Source: Clostridia bacterium (lineage in GTDB: Bacteria > Bacillota > Clostridia > Oscillospirales > Acutalibacteraceae). From it: 64,000 bases of DNA. Below the pieces are notes generated by a model, which saw nothing but the letters and a program-made list of their open reading frames with translations, was not told the origin of the DNA and did no database searches. Both the position numbers and the translations under genes were made by a program. Every line of letters begins with the position of its first letter. Positions within the stretch are counted from its first letter, which is position 1. Below, piece by piece: positions 7,554 to 16,037 of the stretch. Where the stretch lies: positions 1-64,000 of the forward strand of contig JAFQEL010000026.1 in the NCBI GenBank assembly GCA_017399065.1, read 5' to 3'.

Positions 7554-8129
7554 ATGTTTTCTGACCTTGTTAAAGCTACCAGAAGCTTTCGTAATTTTGA
7601 TCCGACATACCATCTGAGCGATGAAGTTATGCAAAGGCTTATTGAGCTTTGCCGTTATACTCCGTCTACAGCTAATACTCAGTCTATTAAGTTTGCTTAT
7701 GCTTGCAGTGAATCTGCTTGTGAGAAGATTTTTCCGATGATTGGCTGGGCAGGCTATTTGAAAGAGAATAAGCCGCCTTACGACGGAAATGTACCTACAG
7801 GTTATATATTAGTGTGTTTTGATACAGATATTGCTCCCGAAATTGAAATAGATGCCGGTATCTGCGCACAGACTATTGTGCTCGGCGCTATGGATATGGG
7901 TATCGGTGCCTGTATGATTGGCAGTTTCGATAAACAAAAGGCGGCTGAGCTTTTTAATCTGCCTTCAAATATCAAACCAAGGCTTATGATAGCGCTCGGC
8001 AGACCTAAGGAAACTGTTGAAATTGTCGATATTAAGGACGGAGACGTTAAATATTACCGTGTTGGTAAGTATAAACATATTGTTCCTAAAAGAACTGTTA
8101 CAGAATTAATGTTACCTAAGCTGAAATGA
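7554..8129 (+). CDS. nitroreductase family protein
   Basis: The 191-residue FMN-dependent oxidoreductase of the nitroreductase superfamily contains KATRSFRNF near the N-terminus (FMN phosphate contacts) and TPSTANTQSIKF (about 34-45), plus a C-terminal domain containing GAMDMGIGACMIGSF and ALGRPKE. The chosen ATG follows AGGTG at a suitable distance; two upstream in-frame ATGs lack a binding site. It ends before a strong terminator. The physiological substrate (quinone, nitro compound, flavin) cannot be inferred. Confidence 0.82.
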   Translation: MFSDLVKATRSFRNFDPTYHLSDEVMQRLIELCRYTPSTANTQSIKFAYACSESACEKIFPMIGWAGYLKENKPPYDGNVPTGYILVCFDTDIAPEIEIDAGICAQTIVLGAMDMGIGACMIGSFDKQKAAELFNLPSNIKPRLMIALGRPKETVEIVDIKDGDVKYYRVGKYKHIVPKRTVTELMLPKLK

Positions 8130-8224
8130 GTTTTATAATTTATGAATTTTGTTGCTTATAGTGCCGGCGGAATGTGCAGAGAGCTTATGCGGCAGTTATC
8201 TTCTAAAATTTCATAATTAATTTA

Positions 8225-8263
8225 AAAGGAGCTGTAAAAAACTTTTTTTGCAGCTCCTTTTTA
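8225..8263 (+). terminator. terminator after nitroreductase
   Basis: aaaggagctg (8225-8234) pairs with cagctccttt (8251-8260), followed by tttttat. It lies between the convergent nitroreductase and rubredoxin genes. Confidence 0.75.
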
Positions 8264-8355
8264 TGATTTTTATTTGAATTTTTAAAGTTTTATATACCTG
8301 CCGGATCCCTTGAACTCCGTTTTTATGCGCTCCTCGCTTTTTTTACATCCCTTTA

Positions 8356-8511
8356 TCATTCTTCTTCAAATGCATCCTTCCCAAGTGAACAAACGGGACA
8401 TACCCAATCATCAGGTACATTTTCCCATGGTGTGCCCGGCGCAACACCGTTGTCCGGGTCTCCGGTTTCAGGGTCATAAACGTATCCGCAAGGGCAAACG
8501 TATTTTTTCAT
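8356..8511 (-). CDS. rubredoxin
   Basis: This 51-residue electron carrier binds one iron through four cysteines: C6 and C8 in [11 protein letters not shown], and C38 and C41 in [11 protein letters not shown]. Core residues [11 protein letters not shown]29 and W36 are as in typical rubredoxins. The first cysteine pair is C-x-C, one residue shorter than the usual C-x-x-C, and the second loop has S for the usual G. AAGGAGG stands ahead of the ATG. It lies beside rubrerythrin, which it or a rubredoxin reductase partner may supply with electrons during peroxide reduction. Confidence 0.9.
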   Translation of the reverse strand: MKKYVCPCGYVYDPETGDPDNGVAPGTPWENVPDDWVCPVCSLGKDAFEEE

Positions 8512-8558
8512 AATCTCAGCCTCCTTATATAATAGTATGACAGATATTAAGAGAATTA

Positions 8559-8575
8559 ATACAAATCGTTTGTAT
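8559..8575. promoter_or_regulatory. palindrome upstream of rubredoxin, possible operator
   Basis: ATACAAA-TCG-TTTGTAT has perfect 7-bp arms about 50 bases ahead of the rubredoxin start codon, in its promoter region. It could be a regulator binding site. It does not match the Fur/PerR-like box at 9699. Confidence 0.35.
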
Positions 8576-8659
8576 ATAAATGTTATTCATATATGTCTAC
8601 TTTTTTAAAACATAATTTCGCAAATATTTTGTATTCGGTTTTTACAGCATTTCCACTTT

Positions 8660-8696
8660 TATTAAGTAAAAGGGGAGTAGGCATTAACCTACTCCC
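8660..8696 (-). terminator. terminator after rubrerythrin
   Basis: gggagtagg (8673-8681) pairs with cctactccc (8688-8696). On the minus strand it is followed by CCTTTTACTT. It ends the fur-rubrerythrin transcript before the rubredoxin gene. Confidence 0.7.
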
Positions 8697-8714
8697 AGAA
8701 AAAAGATATTCTAA

Positions 8715-9257
8715 TTAGCCGAAATATCTCTGAAGAAGACCCTGGAATGCCTTACCGTGTCTTGCTTCGTCGCGTGCCATTTCGTGAACTGTATCGTGGA
8801 TAGCGTCGAGGTTAAGCTCTTTAGCCATCTTTGCGAGGTCAAATTTGCCCTGTGTTGCACCGTTTTCAGCTTCGACTCTCATCTCGAGGTTCTTCTTTGT
8901 GCTGTCTGTTACAACCTCACCGAGGAGCTCTGCAAACTTTGCAGCGTGCTCAGCCTCTTCATAAGCTGCCTTTTCCCAATAGAGACCGATTTCGGGGTAG
9001 CCCTCTCTGTGAGCAACTCTTGCCATAGCAAGGTACATACCAACCTCTGTGCACTCGCCCATATAGTTAGCTCTGAGACCTTCGATGATCTCTTCGGGAG
9101 CACCTGCTGCTACTCCTACAACGTGCTCTGCTGCCCATGACATTTCGCCGCTCTGCTCGTTAAACTTTGAAGCAGGAACCTTGCACTGGGGGCAGAATTC
9201 AGGAGCAGAATCGCCTTCGTGAACATAACCGCAAACTGAGCATACAAACTTTTTCAT
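8715..9257 (-). CDS. rbr: rubrerythrin, rubredoxin-first ('reverse') type
   Basis: The 180-residue non-haem iron peroxidase protects anaerobes from hydrogen peroxide. An N-terminal rubredoxin-like domain has paired cysteines (CSVCGY at 5-10, CPQC at 22-25). A ferritin-like four-helix domain follows with the diiron ligands in [18 protein letters not shown] and DEARHGKAF. The domain order is reversed compared with the classic rubrerythrin, as in the 'reverse rubrerythrin' of Clostridium. It lies 39 bases after the Fur/PerR regulator gene with no terminator between, so the two are probably co-transcribed and peroxide-responsive. Confidence 0.9.
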   Translation of the reverse strand: MKKFVCSVCGYVHEGDSAPEFCPQCKVPASKFNEQSGEMSWAAEHVVGVAAGAPEEIIEGLRANYMGECTEVGMYLAMARVAHREGYPEIGLYWEKAAYEEAEHAAKFAELLGEVVTDSTKKNLEMRVEAENGATQGKFDLAKMAKELNLDAIHDTVHEMARDEARHGKAFQGLLQRYFG

Positions 9258-9296
9258 AATAAATTTCCTCCAAAATTAATTTTTGTTTTTATTTTA

Positions 9297-9680
9297 TCAA
9301 GCGGAGCAATTGCAGTTTTCGCAAACTCCGTAAAATACTAATAAGTGTGAATTGATTTTTCCTTTAAAATCTGTACCAAACATATTATTTAGATCAGATA
9401 GGGGATCGTGTTCAAGATCATATAATCTGTTGCATTTTTCACATATCAGATGATAGTGCAATTCATTGTTACCGTCAAACCTGTCTGCCGTGCCACAATG
9501 AAACTTTAGTATTGTTCCGTTGTCTGTAAGAAGAGCAAGGTTACGGTATAAAGTGCCGAGACTCAGATTTGGTAAATCAGTTTTCAAATCAATGTACAGT
9601 TCGTCGGCTGTGGGGTGGTCTGTTCGTGAACAGAGATTATTGAGAATCAGCTCACGCTGACGGCTGTATTTCATTGACAT
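9297..9680 (-). CDS. Fur family transcriptional regulator, PerR-like
   Basis: The 127-residue DNA-binding protein has a winged helix (SLGTLYRNLALLTDNG) followed by a dimerisation domain with HYHLICEKC and VCENCNC, the two CxxC-type zinc sites of Fur/PerR proteins. Its position before rubrerythrin and the autoregulatory operator suggest peroxide or iron sensing. The ATG at 9680 has GGAGG seven bases upstream; an earlier in-frame start overlaps that site. PerR versus Fur cannot be settled from sequence alone because the diagnostic Asp/His positions were not aligned. Confidence 0.85.
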   Translation of the reverse strand: MSMKYSRQRELILNNLCSRTDHPTADELYIDLKTDLPNLSLGTLYRNLALLTDNGTILKFHCGTADRFDGNNELHYHLICEKCNRLYDLEHDPLSDLNNMFGTDFKGKINSHLLVFYGVCENCNCSA

Positions 9681-9698
9681 TATTTCACCTCCAAACAA

Positions 9699-9713
9699 TA
9701 ACGATAATCGTTA
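9699..9713. promoter_or_regulatory. Fur/PerR-box operator
   Basis: taacgataatcgtta is a near-perfect palindrome resembling Fur/PerR boxes. It lies between the -10 element and the ribosome binding site of the regulator gene, which is the position expected for autorepression. A second dyad, attacagtaat (9731-9741), overlaps the -35 region. Confidence 0.6.
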
Positions 9714-9718
9714 CTGTT

Positions 9719-9746
9719 ATTATAACATTAATTACAGTAATGTCAA
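9719..9746 (-). promoter_or_regulatory. promoter of fur-rubrerythrin operon
   Basis: On the minus strand TTGACA (9746-9741), a 16-base spacer and TATAAT (9724-9719), both perfect hexamers, about 39 bases before the start at 9680. Confidence 0.75.
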
Positions 9747-9763
9747 TACTATTCGGAAAAATT

Positions 9764-9798
9764 TTTAAAAAAATTAAGCGGCCTTATAATGACCGCTT
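9764..9798 (-). terminator. terminator after PRPP synthetase gene
   Basis: aagcgg (9776-9781) pairs with ccgctt (9793-9798); on the minus strand AATTTTTTTA follows. Confidence 0.65.
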
Positions 9799-9809
9799 AA
9801 AAGTTAACT

Positions 9810-11006
9810 TTATTTATCTTTAGGAGCTTTGTAGCCTTTGCTTACAAGGAGATTTTCAATTCTGTCTGCCGGATCGAGAAGACCGCTGACTGAAAGGTCG
9901 TGATTAAGTGTATCAATAATATATGATACGTATTTAGAAAGGTCAACCTCAGCATACCACTTACGGGAAAGAAGTTCAGGTGTACGATATATAAGGTTAG
10001 TTGTGAAGACCTTGTCAATGATGCCTTTTTCGTAAGCTTCATCAAAATCATCAAGGCCGTTGCAGAAGAGACCGAAGCTTGTGCATACAAAAACTCTGTT
10101 TGCCTTGAGTGCTTTAAGCTTTGTTGCAACTTCAATCATTGATTCACCGGATGAAATCATATCATCAACGATTATAACGTCCTTGCCTTCAACATTGGCA
10201 CCAAGGAACTCATGAGCAATAATGGGGTTTCTGCCGTTGACAATGCGTGTGAAGTCACGGCGCTTGTAGAACATACCGAGTTCAACCTCGAGTACGGTTG
10301 AGTAATAAATGCATCGACCCATACCGCCTTCATCAGGGGAGATAACCATAAGGTGATCCTTATCGAAATGAAGGTCGTCAATCGTTCTTGTCATAGCCTT
10401 TATCATCTGATATACAGGCTGGACATTTTCAAAACCGCTGAGAGGAATTGAATTCTGAACTCTGGGATCGTGAGCATCAAAAGTGATAATGTTGTCAACG
10501 CCCATATCGTGGCAGAGCTCCTGAAGCATATTGGCGCAGTCAAGAGACTCACGGGAAGAACGCTTGTGCTGCCTGCCTTCATAAAGCATAGGCATAATTA
10601 CGGTAATTCTCTTTGCTTTACCGCCGACTGCACTGATTGCACGCTTGAGGTTGGCAAAATGCTCGTCCGGGCTCATAGGAACGTCAATTCCGTACATATT
10701 GTATGTAACGCCGTAATTGAAGCAGTCGCAGATTATAAAGAGGTCGAAACCGCGAACGGTCTGGTGAATTGTTGCTTTACCTTCACCAGTGCCGAATCTG
10801 GGAAAGCGGACGTCTATAAGATAAGAAGGACGGTCGTATCCGCGGAAATGAAGTGTTTCCTTGTGCTCTGCATGTCTTTCCGATCTCCATGATGTGAGGT
10901 ACCAGTCGATTTTTTTCGCAAGCTCCTCACAGCCTGGTAATGCAATTATACCAAGCGGTCCGTTAGGGATGGTCTGAAATTTGTCATCAAACTCATTGAA
11001 TTTCAC
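9810..11006 (-). CDS. prs: ribose-phosphate pyrophosphokinase (long form)
   Basis: This enzyme makes PRPP from ribose 5-phosphate and ATP for nucleotide, histidine and tryptophan synthesis. The 398-residue protein is longer than the usual 310-320. It retains the catalytic-flexible-loop equivalents (FDAHDPRVQ, about 175-183) and the PRPP-binding loop VDDMISSGES (about 280-289, where classical enzymes have VDDMIDTGGT). The extra length is spread over the N-terminal 60 residues and a C-terminal tail. AAAGGAG precedes the ATG. It is a single gene with its own terminator. The same pathway feeds pyrE in the pyrimidine operon of this window. Confidence 0.85.
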   Translation of the reverse strand: MKFNEFDDKFQTIPNGPLGIIALPGCEELAKKIDWYLTSWRSERHAEHKETLHFRGYDRPSYLIDVRFPRFGTGEGKATIHQTVRGFDLFIICDCFNYGVTYNMYGIDVPMSPDEHFANLKRAISAVGGKAKRITVIMPMLYEGRQHKRSSRESLDCANMLQELCHDMGVDNIITFDAHDPRVQNSIPLSGFENVQPVYQMIKAMTRTIDDLHFDKDHLMVISPDEGGMGRCIYYSTVLEVELGMFYKRRDFTRIVNGRNPIIAHEFLGANVEGKDVIIVDDMISSGESMIEVATKLKALKANRVFVCTSFGLFCNGLDDFDEAYEKGIIDKVFTTNLIYRTPELLSRKWYAEVDLSKYVSYIIDTLNHDLSVSGLLDPADRIENLLVSKGYKAPKDK

Positions 11007-11038
11007 GGTTACAAATCTCCTTTAATTTATTATATAGT

Positions 11039-11053
11039 GTGTTCACTGTACAC
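11039..11053. promoter_or_regulatory. dyad ahead of prs, possible operator
   Basis: gtgttcactgtacac is a dyad (GTGT...ACAC with inner CA/TG) just upstream of a TATAAT-like element (minus strand, near 11036-11031) in front of prs. A regulator site is plausible but none is identified. Confidence 0.3.
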
Positions 11054-11130
11054 AAATCAATATATATTGTACATAATATATATTAGTTTGTAAACCTTTT
11101 GGTTGTTTTTTTAGTTAAAAATATTTTCAT

Positions 11131-11170
11131 TAAAATTCACGGGCTTTTGTTGAAAATAACAAAAGCCCGT
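11131..11170 (-). terminator. terminator after CDF transporter
   Basis: A perfect 13-bp stem, acgggcttttgtt (11139-11151) with aacaaaagcccgt (11158-11170); on the minus strand GAATTTT follows. Confidence 0.7.
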
Positions 11171-11175
11171 CGCAA

Positions 11176-12342
11176 TTATGTGTAACTGTGGTCAATGGTA
11201 ATTACTGCATAGTATTTATTGTTCTTATTCTGAAGATTGGCGTTGATCGTATCAACAACAGTTTTACTGTCAATTTTTGAAGAAAAAGGTATAACCAAAT
11301 CAAAAATAAGATTTGTATGGTGTGGTCCCGATACCATACGGAAGTCGTGGAACGATAATGATGGATCAATATCGCTGATAATTTGTGCAACCATTTCTTT
11401 TGCAAAGTTTGTTTTTTCATCATCCATAACGATCGGATCCATATGAAGGGTGAGTATATATTCTGTATCTCTCTTAAAATCCTGTTCAATAACGTCCATC
11501 AGATCATGGCTTGTCATAATATCGGTATCTGACGGTACTTCAGCATGTGCTGTAATAAAACATCTCCCGGGTCCGTAATCATGAACTATTAGATCGTGTA
11601 CACCGTACACACCGTCATACGAAAGAATTTTTTCTTCTATCATTTTAACTGTATCTGGCTCAGGCGGTTGACCGAGAAGAGAAGACGAAGTGTTACGGAA
11701 AACTCCTATGCCTGCCCAAAGAACAAATAGTGAAACTATTACACCGAAAATTCCATCAAACGGCAAATCAAAATAACGGGAAAGAACAAGAGAAAGAATA
11801 GAGGCGCCTGTAGCAGCTATATCGCTTAAACTGTCTTTGACAACAGCGTCAACAGTATCTGAGTTGATTGCTTTACCGATTTTTCTGTTAAAAAGAGCAA
11901 GCCATAGCTTACCGAGTATAGAAATGAGCAATACGACTATTGCTATAATGCTGAATTCAGGTTTTTCGGGAGTAAAAATCTTTTCGGCAGAGCTTTTTAT
12001 CAGTTCAAATCCCATGAACATAATAATTACCGCAACAGCAAGACCGCACAGATATTCAAGTCTGCCGTGTCCGTAAGGGTGCTTTTCGTCTGCAGGTTTT
12101 GATGCTATACGGAAACCGAGCAGCGATATTACTGAACTTGCTGCATCTGATAAGTTGTTAAGAGCGTCACCGGTAATTGCAATACTATGGGATATTGAAC
12201 CGATAATAAGCTTGACGACAGACAGAAGTATGTTTACAACGATTCCGACGCCGCCGCTCAGTGTACCGTATGCAGCGCGTACTTTAGGGGATGAAGTGTT
12301 TTTACTGTCACGTATAAAAAGTTTTATAAGTAAATTCGTCAT
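11176..12342 (-). CDS. cation diffusion facilitator (CDF) family transporter
   Basis: The 388-residue membrane protein exports divalent cations (Zn, Mn, Fe or Co) in exchange for protons. The N-terminal half holds six hydrophobic segments with the signature GDALNNLSDAASSVISLLG (metal ligands N and D). HPYGHGRLEYLCG follows in the loop before helix 3, and the second pair of ligands is in VVKDSLSDIAATG. The C-terminal third is the cytoplasmic regulatory domain. Methionine at 12342 has AAAGGA eight bases upstream, whereas an ATG six codons earlier has none. It follows the flippase gene at a short distance and may share its transcript. Metal specificity is unknown. Confidence 0.87.
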   Translation of the reverse strand: MTNLLIKLFIRDSKNTSSPKVRAAYGTLSGGVGIVVNILLSVVKLIIGSISHSIAITGDALNNLSDAASSVISLLGFRIASKPADEKHPYGHGRLEYLCGLAVAVIIMFMGFELIKSSAEKIFTPEKPEFSIIAIVVLLISILGKLWLALFNRKIGKAINSDTVDAVVKDSLSDIAATGASILSLVLSRYFDLPFDGIFGVIVSLFVLWAGIGVFRNTSSSLLGQPPEPDTVKMIEEKILSYDGVYGVHDLIVHDYGPGRCFITAHAEVPSDTDIMTSHDLMDVIEQDFKRDTEYILTLHMDPIVMDDEKTNFAKEMVAQIISDIDPSLSFHDFRMVSGPHHTNLIFDLVIPFSSKIDSKTVVDTINANLQNKNNKYYAVITIDHSYT

Positions 12343-12398
12343 TTTATTTTTCCTTTTCATCTTGATAGCAAAATAATATCTTTAAAATATACGGTTAG

Positions 12399-13940
12399 TC
12401 AAGCATAACTTTTATTTTTTATCAAAGATGAATATTCTTTCAGTTCGTTTTTACTGATACAGTCTGATAAAGATATACAGCTGAAAAATGAAAATGAGCA
12501 CAGAATTACGCTTATGATCAAAAAAATCTTTGGATTAAAAGTGTTAAAAAATGTATATTTTAACAGAATCTTAACAGCATTACAGCATAAAAAGCCGAAA
12601 AAAAGAGGCTTTATTATATCGTTTGAAATGTTTAATTTTATTTGTGTTTCTTTGGATAATTTGTTAATACTTAATGCAAAATTGATTATTTCACTTAAAA
12701 ACAGGATAAAAATGTAACCTTTGATGGCATATACAGGTAAAATGAAATAAACGAGCAGTACACAAAGAGCAGAATCAAATATATTATATCGCATTGAATC
12801 GGCTTGACGATCGAGACCTTTTAACAGTCCGTCGGTTATCATATCCGTATACATGACAGGTATGAGTACACTGAGAAGCTTTATATAATAATATGACTCA
12901 TCTGATTTGTATATCGCTGAAGAAACCGTTTGGGAAAAAACAAAAAAATAACATCCTACACCAATTGAGAAAATAAGGCTTAGTTTAATTATTTGCGAAG
13001 CCATATAACTTATTTTTATTTTTTCATTAAAGAGCTTCAGCCTTGCAAATTCCGGGATGAGCAGTGAGGATAGTGAGCTCATAACTGCAGAAGGATACAG
13101 AATGACGGGCAATGCTATACCGTGTATCGTTCCGTATATGCTGATTGATTCAGCGGTACTCTGTCCTGATTTTTCAAACCCTTTAGGAATAAGAAGGTGT
13201 TCTATAGTCAACAGTACTGATCTGAATCCTGCTCCTACGGCATCCGGCAAGGAAATCCTCAGTAAGGCTTTTAATTCCAATTCTGTTTTTTTATCAGATT
13301 TAAGTTTTATACTGTCGTTACGGTAAAGTAAGTATGAACTAAATGCAGATATAATTTCTGCTGCAGTCATTCCGACGGCGACCGCTGAGCAAGCGGAATC
13401 AAGTCCGGTGTTTCCGCAGAGCTTAAGACTGATTACGGTAACGGCAATTCTTACTAACTGTTCACCAAGCTGAACGGTTGAGTATTTAACTATATTTTTG
13501 CGTGCCGTGAAATAACCGCTGAGTGCGGCCGATACTGAAATAGGTGAAAGGCTCAGCGATAGAATTTTAATTGATTTTTCGGCTCGGGGATCAAATATCC
13601 ATTTTCTGCTGATTATACCTGAAAATAAATACATAATTACGCTGATACTTGTTCCGATTGCTATAGCATACCTAATACACATTAACATAATACGGTTGGT
13701 ATCTTTTTTATTCTGGCTTAACGAATCCGTAACAAGCCGTGTTGCGCCGAGCTTTATACCTGCACTTGCGAAGGTTACCGCCAATCCGTAGACTGCTATT
13801 ATAAGCTGAAACAGACCCATACCGGATGAACCGATTCTGTTAGTAAGATATATATTAAAAGAAACCGAAATCGTTTTCATCAAAAAACTGCTGAGAGTAA
13901 GTACTGCCGTATTTATTATTAATAGCTTAGCATTTTTCAT
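12399..13940 (-). CDS. SpoVB-like oligosaccharide flippase (MOP superfamily)
   Basis: The 513-residue protein has 12-14 hydrophobic segments and starts KNAKLLIINTAVLTLSSFL..., the characteristic opening of SpoVB/Wzx-type lipid-linked oligosaccharide flippases. GSSGMGLFQL and GIKLGATRLV are also typical. SpoVB relatives act in spore cortex or general envelope assembly. GAGGTGCTGAT precedes the ATG. A spore role is an inference from the family; many vegetative homologues exist. It is divergent from the sialidase-like gene. Confidence 0.78.
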   Translation of the reverse strand: MKNAKLLIINTAVLTLSSFLMKTISVSFNIYLTNRIGSSGMGLFQLIIAVYGLAVTFASAGIKLGATRLVTDSLSQNKKDTNRIMLMCIRYAIAIGTSISVIMYLFSGIISRKWIFDPRAEKSIKILSLSLSPISVSAALSGYFTARKNIVKYSTVQLGEQLVRIAVTVISLKLCGNTGLDSACSAVAVGMTAAEIISAFSSYLLYRNDSIKLKSDKKTELELKALLRISLPDAVGAGFRSVLLTIEHLLIPKGFEKSGQSTAESISIYGTIHGIALPVILYPSAVMSSLSSLLIPEFARLKLFNEKIKISYMASQIIKLSLIFSIGVGCYFFVFSQTVSSAIYKSDESYYYIKLLSVLIPVMYTDMITDGLLKGLDRQADSMRYNIFDSALCVLLVYFILPVYAIKGYIFILFLSEIINFALSINKLSKETQIKLNISNDIIKPLFFGFLCCNAVKILLKYTFFNTFNPKIFLIISVILCSFSFFSCISLSDCISKNELKEYSSLIKNKSYA

Positions 13941-13989
13941 ATCAGCACCTCACAACGCTAATTCTATGCTTTACTATGATTAAAAATGC

Positions 13990-14018
13990 TTGCATTTTGT
14001 CCGTAGCTTTGCTATTCT
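13990..14018 (+). promoter_or_regulatory. possible promoter of the sialidase-like operon
   Basis: TTGCAT (13990-13995), a 17-base spacer and TATTCT (14013-14018), 28 bases before the start at 14046. The -10 hexamer is weak. Confidence 0.4.
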
Positions 14019-14045
14019 AATATAGAAGTAAGGAGGTTAATAATT

Positions 14046-15020
14046 ATGAAATTTGATATTAAACGTGAATTTATCATTGATAAAAGTAATGCACCTACCA
14101 AATCAAGTCATGCATCAACTATTATTTTAATGGATAACGGTGAAGTCGGTGCAGCTTGGTTTGGCGGAACATATGAAGGCAAAGATGATGTTGATATATG
14201 GTTTTCAAGCAGAAGCAAAAAGGGCTGGCGCAAGCCTGTACGCATAACTGCAGCTGATGATATTCCTCACTGGAATCCGGTTCTCTTTAAGAATACAGAC
14301 GGTTCATTGAAGCTTTATTTTAAAGTAGGAAAAACAATTGCTGATTGGCAGACGTATTATTGCGTTTCAACCGATTGCGGAAAAACTTGGTCTGAACCTG
14401 AAGAACTTGTTGAAGGTGATGTCAGCGGCGGCAGGGGACCAGTAAAGAATAAAGCTATTCAATTGCAAAGCGGAAGAATACTGGCTCCTTCTTCGTGTGA
14501 GCAGAATAAAGACTGGCGCTGTTTTGTTGATATATCCGAAGACAACGGAATTTCATGGACCAAAACCGGTTTCATTGAGCGTCCGGAACGCTACGGCAAA
14601 ATTGTTGGTATGATACAGCCGACACTCTGGGAATCATCGCCTGACAATGTTCATATGCTTGTGCGTACAAACAGAAGATATGTATACCGCAGTGATTCTG
14701 TTGACGGCGGGAAAACATGGTGTCCTGCATATAAAACAGGTTTATTTAACAATAACAGCGGTATTGATGTTGCACGTACGGATGATGGTAGACTTTTCCT
14801 TATCTCAAATCCGGTTAAAGAGAATTGGGGCGAAAGAACACCTTTGACCGTTATTTGTTCGGATGATAACGGTTTTACCTGGGGTCTTGGTGCAGTGCTT
14901 GAGAGTATGCCGGGTGAATATTCATATCCTGCTATAATAGCGAACGGTAAAGAATTGCTGGTTTCATATACATGGAACAGAAAATATATATGCTTTGCAA
15001 AAATTACGGTTACCGAATGA
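14046..15020 (+). CDS. sialidase-like BNR-repeat protein
   Basis: The 324-residue protein has four Asp-box/BNR repeats of the form S-x-D-x-G-x-(T/S)-W: STDCGKTW, SEDNGISW, SVDGGKTW and SDDNGFTW. This is the six-bladed propeller fold of exo-alpha-sialidases and related glycosidases. No signal peptide is seen, so it probably acts in the cytoplasm on imported sugars. Arginine triad positions were not verified, and BNR proteins with other activities exist. AAGGAGG precedes the ATG. An alpha/beta hydrolase gene follows 49 bases later on the same strand. Confidence 0.72.
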   Translation: MKFDIKREFIIDKSNAPTKSSHASTIILMDNGEVGAAWFGGTYEGKDDVDIWFSSRSKKGWRKPVRITAADDIPHWNPVLFKNTDGSLKLYFKVGKTIADWQTYYCVSTDCGKTWSEPEELVEGDVSGGRGPVKNKAIQLQSGRILAPSSCEQNKDWRCFVDISEDNGISWTKTGFIERPERYGKIVGMIQPTLWESSPDNVHMLVRTNRRYVYRSDSVDGGKTWCPAYKTGLFNNNSGIDVARTDDGRLFLISNPVKENWGERTPLTVICSDDNGFTWGLGAVLESMPGEYSYPAIIANGKELLVSYTWNRKYICFAKITVTE

Positions 15021-15069
15021 TTTGCGAAAAATTTCTTTATACAATATTTAAAAGAAATGGTGATAATAT

Positions 15070-16023
15070 ATGAAAATTGAAAAAGCATCTTTTACGGTTG
15101 AATCTCAGCTTAAGCCTGTTATAATTCACGGGTTTTATTATTCACCGGTTGTTAAAGCTAATGCAAAAGCTGTAATACAGATTGCACACGGTATGGCTGA
15201 ACATAAGGAACGTTACGATGAATTTGCTTCATTCCTTGCCGAAAACGGTTATGCTGTTTTTGTTCATGACCATCTCGGTCACGGCGAATCTGTAGACAGT
15301 GTTGATAACCTGGGTTTCTTTGGTGAGGAAGACGGCTGGAAAAATCTCGTTAATGACTGTTATACAATAACTAAATTTGCAAGAGAGGTTTTTCCGGGAA
15401 AACCTGTTGTGCTTTTTGGACACAGTATGGGTTCTTTTGTTGCGCGTGCATACACTCAGATGTATGACATGACTCTTGATGCTGCAATTTACTGCGGTAC
15501 AAGCGGTAACAATCCTGCAGCAGGTATGGGTGTAAAGTTAGCTGATGCAATTGCTCGCAGTAAAGGAACGAAATATAAGAGTGAGCTTATTGATTCTGTT
15601 GCTTTCGGCACATATAACAAAAAAATAAAGCCACACCGTACTGCGTTCGATTGGCTCAGCCGTGATAATGCAGAAATTGATAAATACGTTGCTGATGATT
15701 ATTGCGGCTTTATGTTTACCGCTTGCGGATTCCGTGACCTTTTTTCGTTGCTTAAATATGTATCCGGCAAAGAATGGTATAAGTCTGTACGCAAGAGTCT
15801 CCCGATTCTTTTTGTTTCAGGTGATGCTGATCCGGTAGGTGAATATGGCAAGGGCGTTAAGCAGGTAGCTGCTGACCTTAAAAAGACCGGTCATGATAAC
15901 GTTGAAATCAAGCTTTATAAAGATTCAAGACATGAAATACTCAACGATTATGACAGAAATGCTGTTATGAATGACATTCTTGAATGGTTAGATAAAAACA
16001 TAGAGGAAAAGAAACCCGATTAA
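15070..16023 (+). CDS. alpha/beta hydrolase, monoacylglycerol lipase-like
   Basis: The 317-residue hydrolase has the nucleophile elbow GHSMGS (about 117-122) and an upstream QIAHGMAEHKERYDEFA block typical of monoacylglycerol lipase / serine aminopeptidase S33 relatives. HDHLGHGES is also conserved. The acid is probably D in FVSGDADPVG and the histidine is in DSRHEIL near the C-terminus. Neither a signal peptide nor membrane helices are seen. It is followed 14 bases later by the membrane protein gene. The substrate is probably a lipid ester. Confidence 0.82.
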   Translation: MKIEKASFTVESQLKPVIIHGFYYSPVVKANAKAVIQIAHGMAEHKERYDEFASFLAENGYAVFVHDHLGHGESVDSVDNLGFFGEEDGWKNLVNDCYTITKFAREVFPGKPVVLFGHSMGSFVARAYTQMYDMTLDAAIYCGTSGNNPAAGMGVKLADAIARSKGTKYKSELIDSVAFGTYNKKIKPHRTAFDWLSRDNAEIDKYVADDYCGFMFTACGFRDLFSLLKYVSGKEWYKSVRKSLPILFVSGDADPVGEYGKGVKQVAADLKKTGHDNVEIKLYKDSRHEILNDYDRNAVMNDILEWLDKNIEEKKPD

Positions 16024-16037
16024 GAGGCATATTTTTT

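Noticed and set aside
8142-8216. 24-codon ORF on the plus strand after the nitroreductase gene
   Set aside because: No ribosome binding site ahead of its ATG and it runs into the terminator region; no sign of selection.
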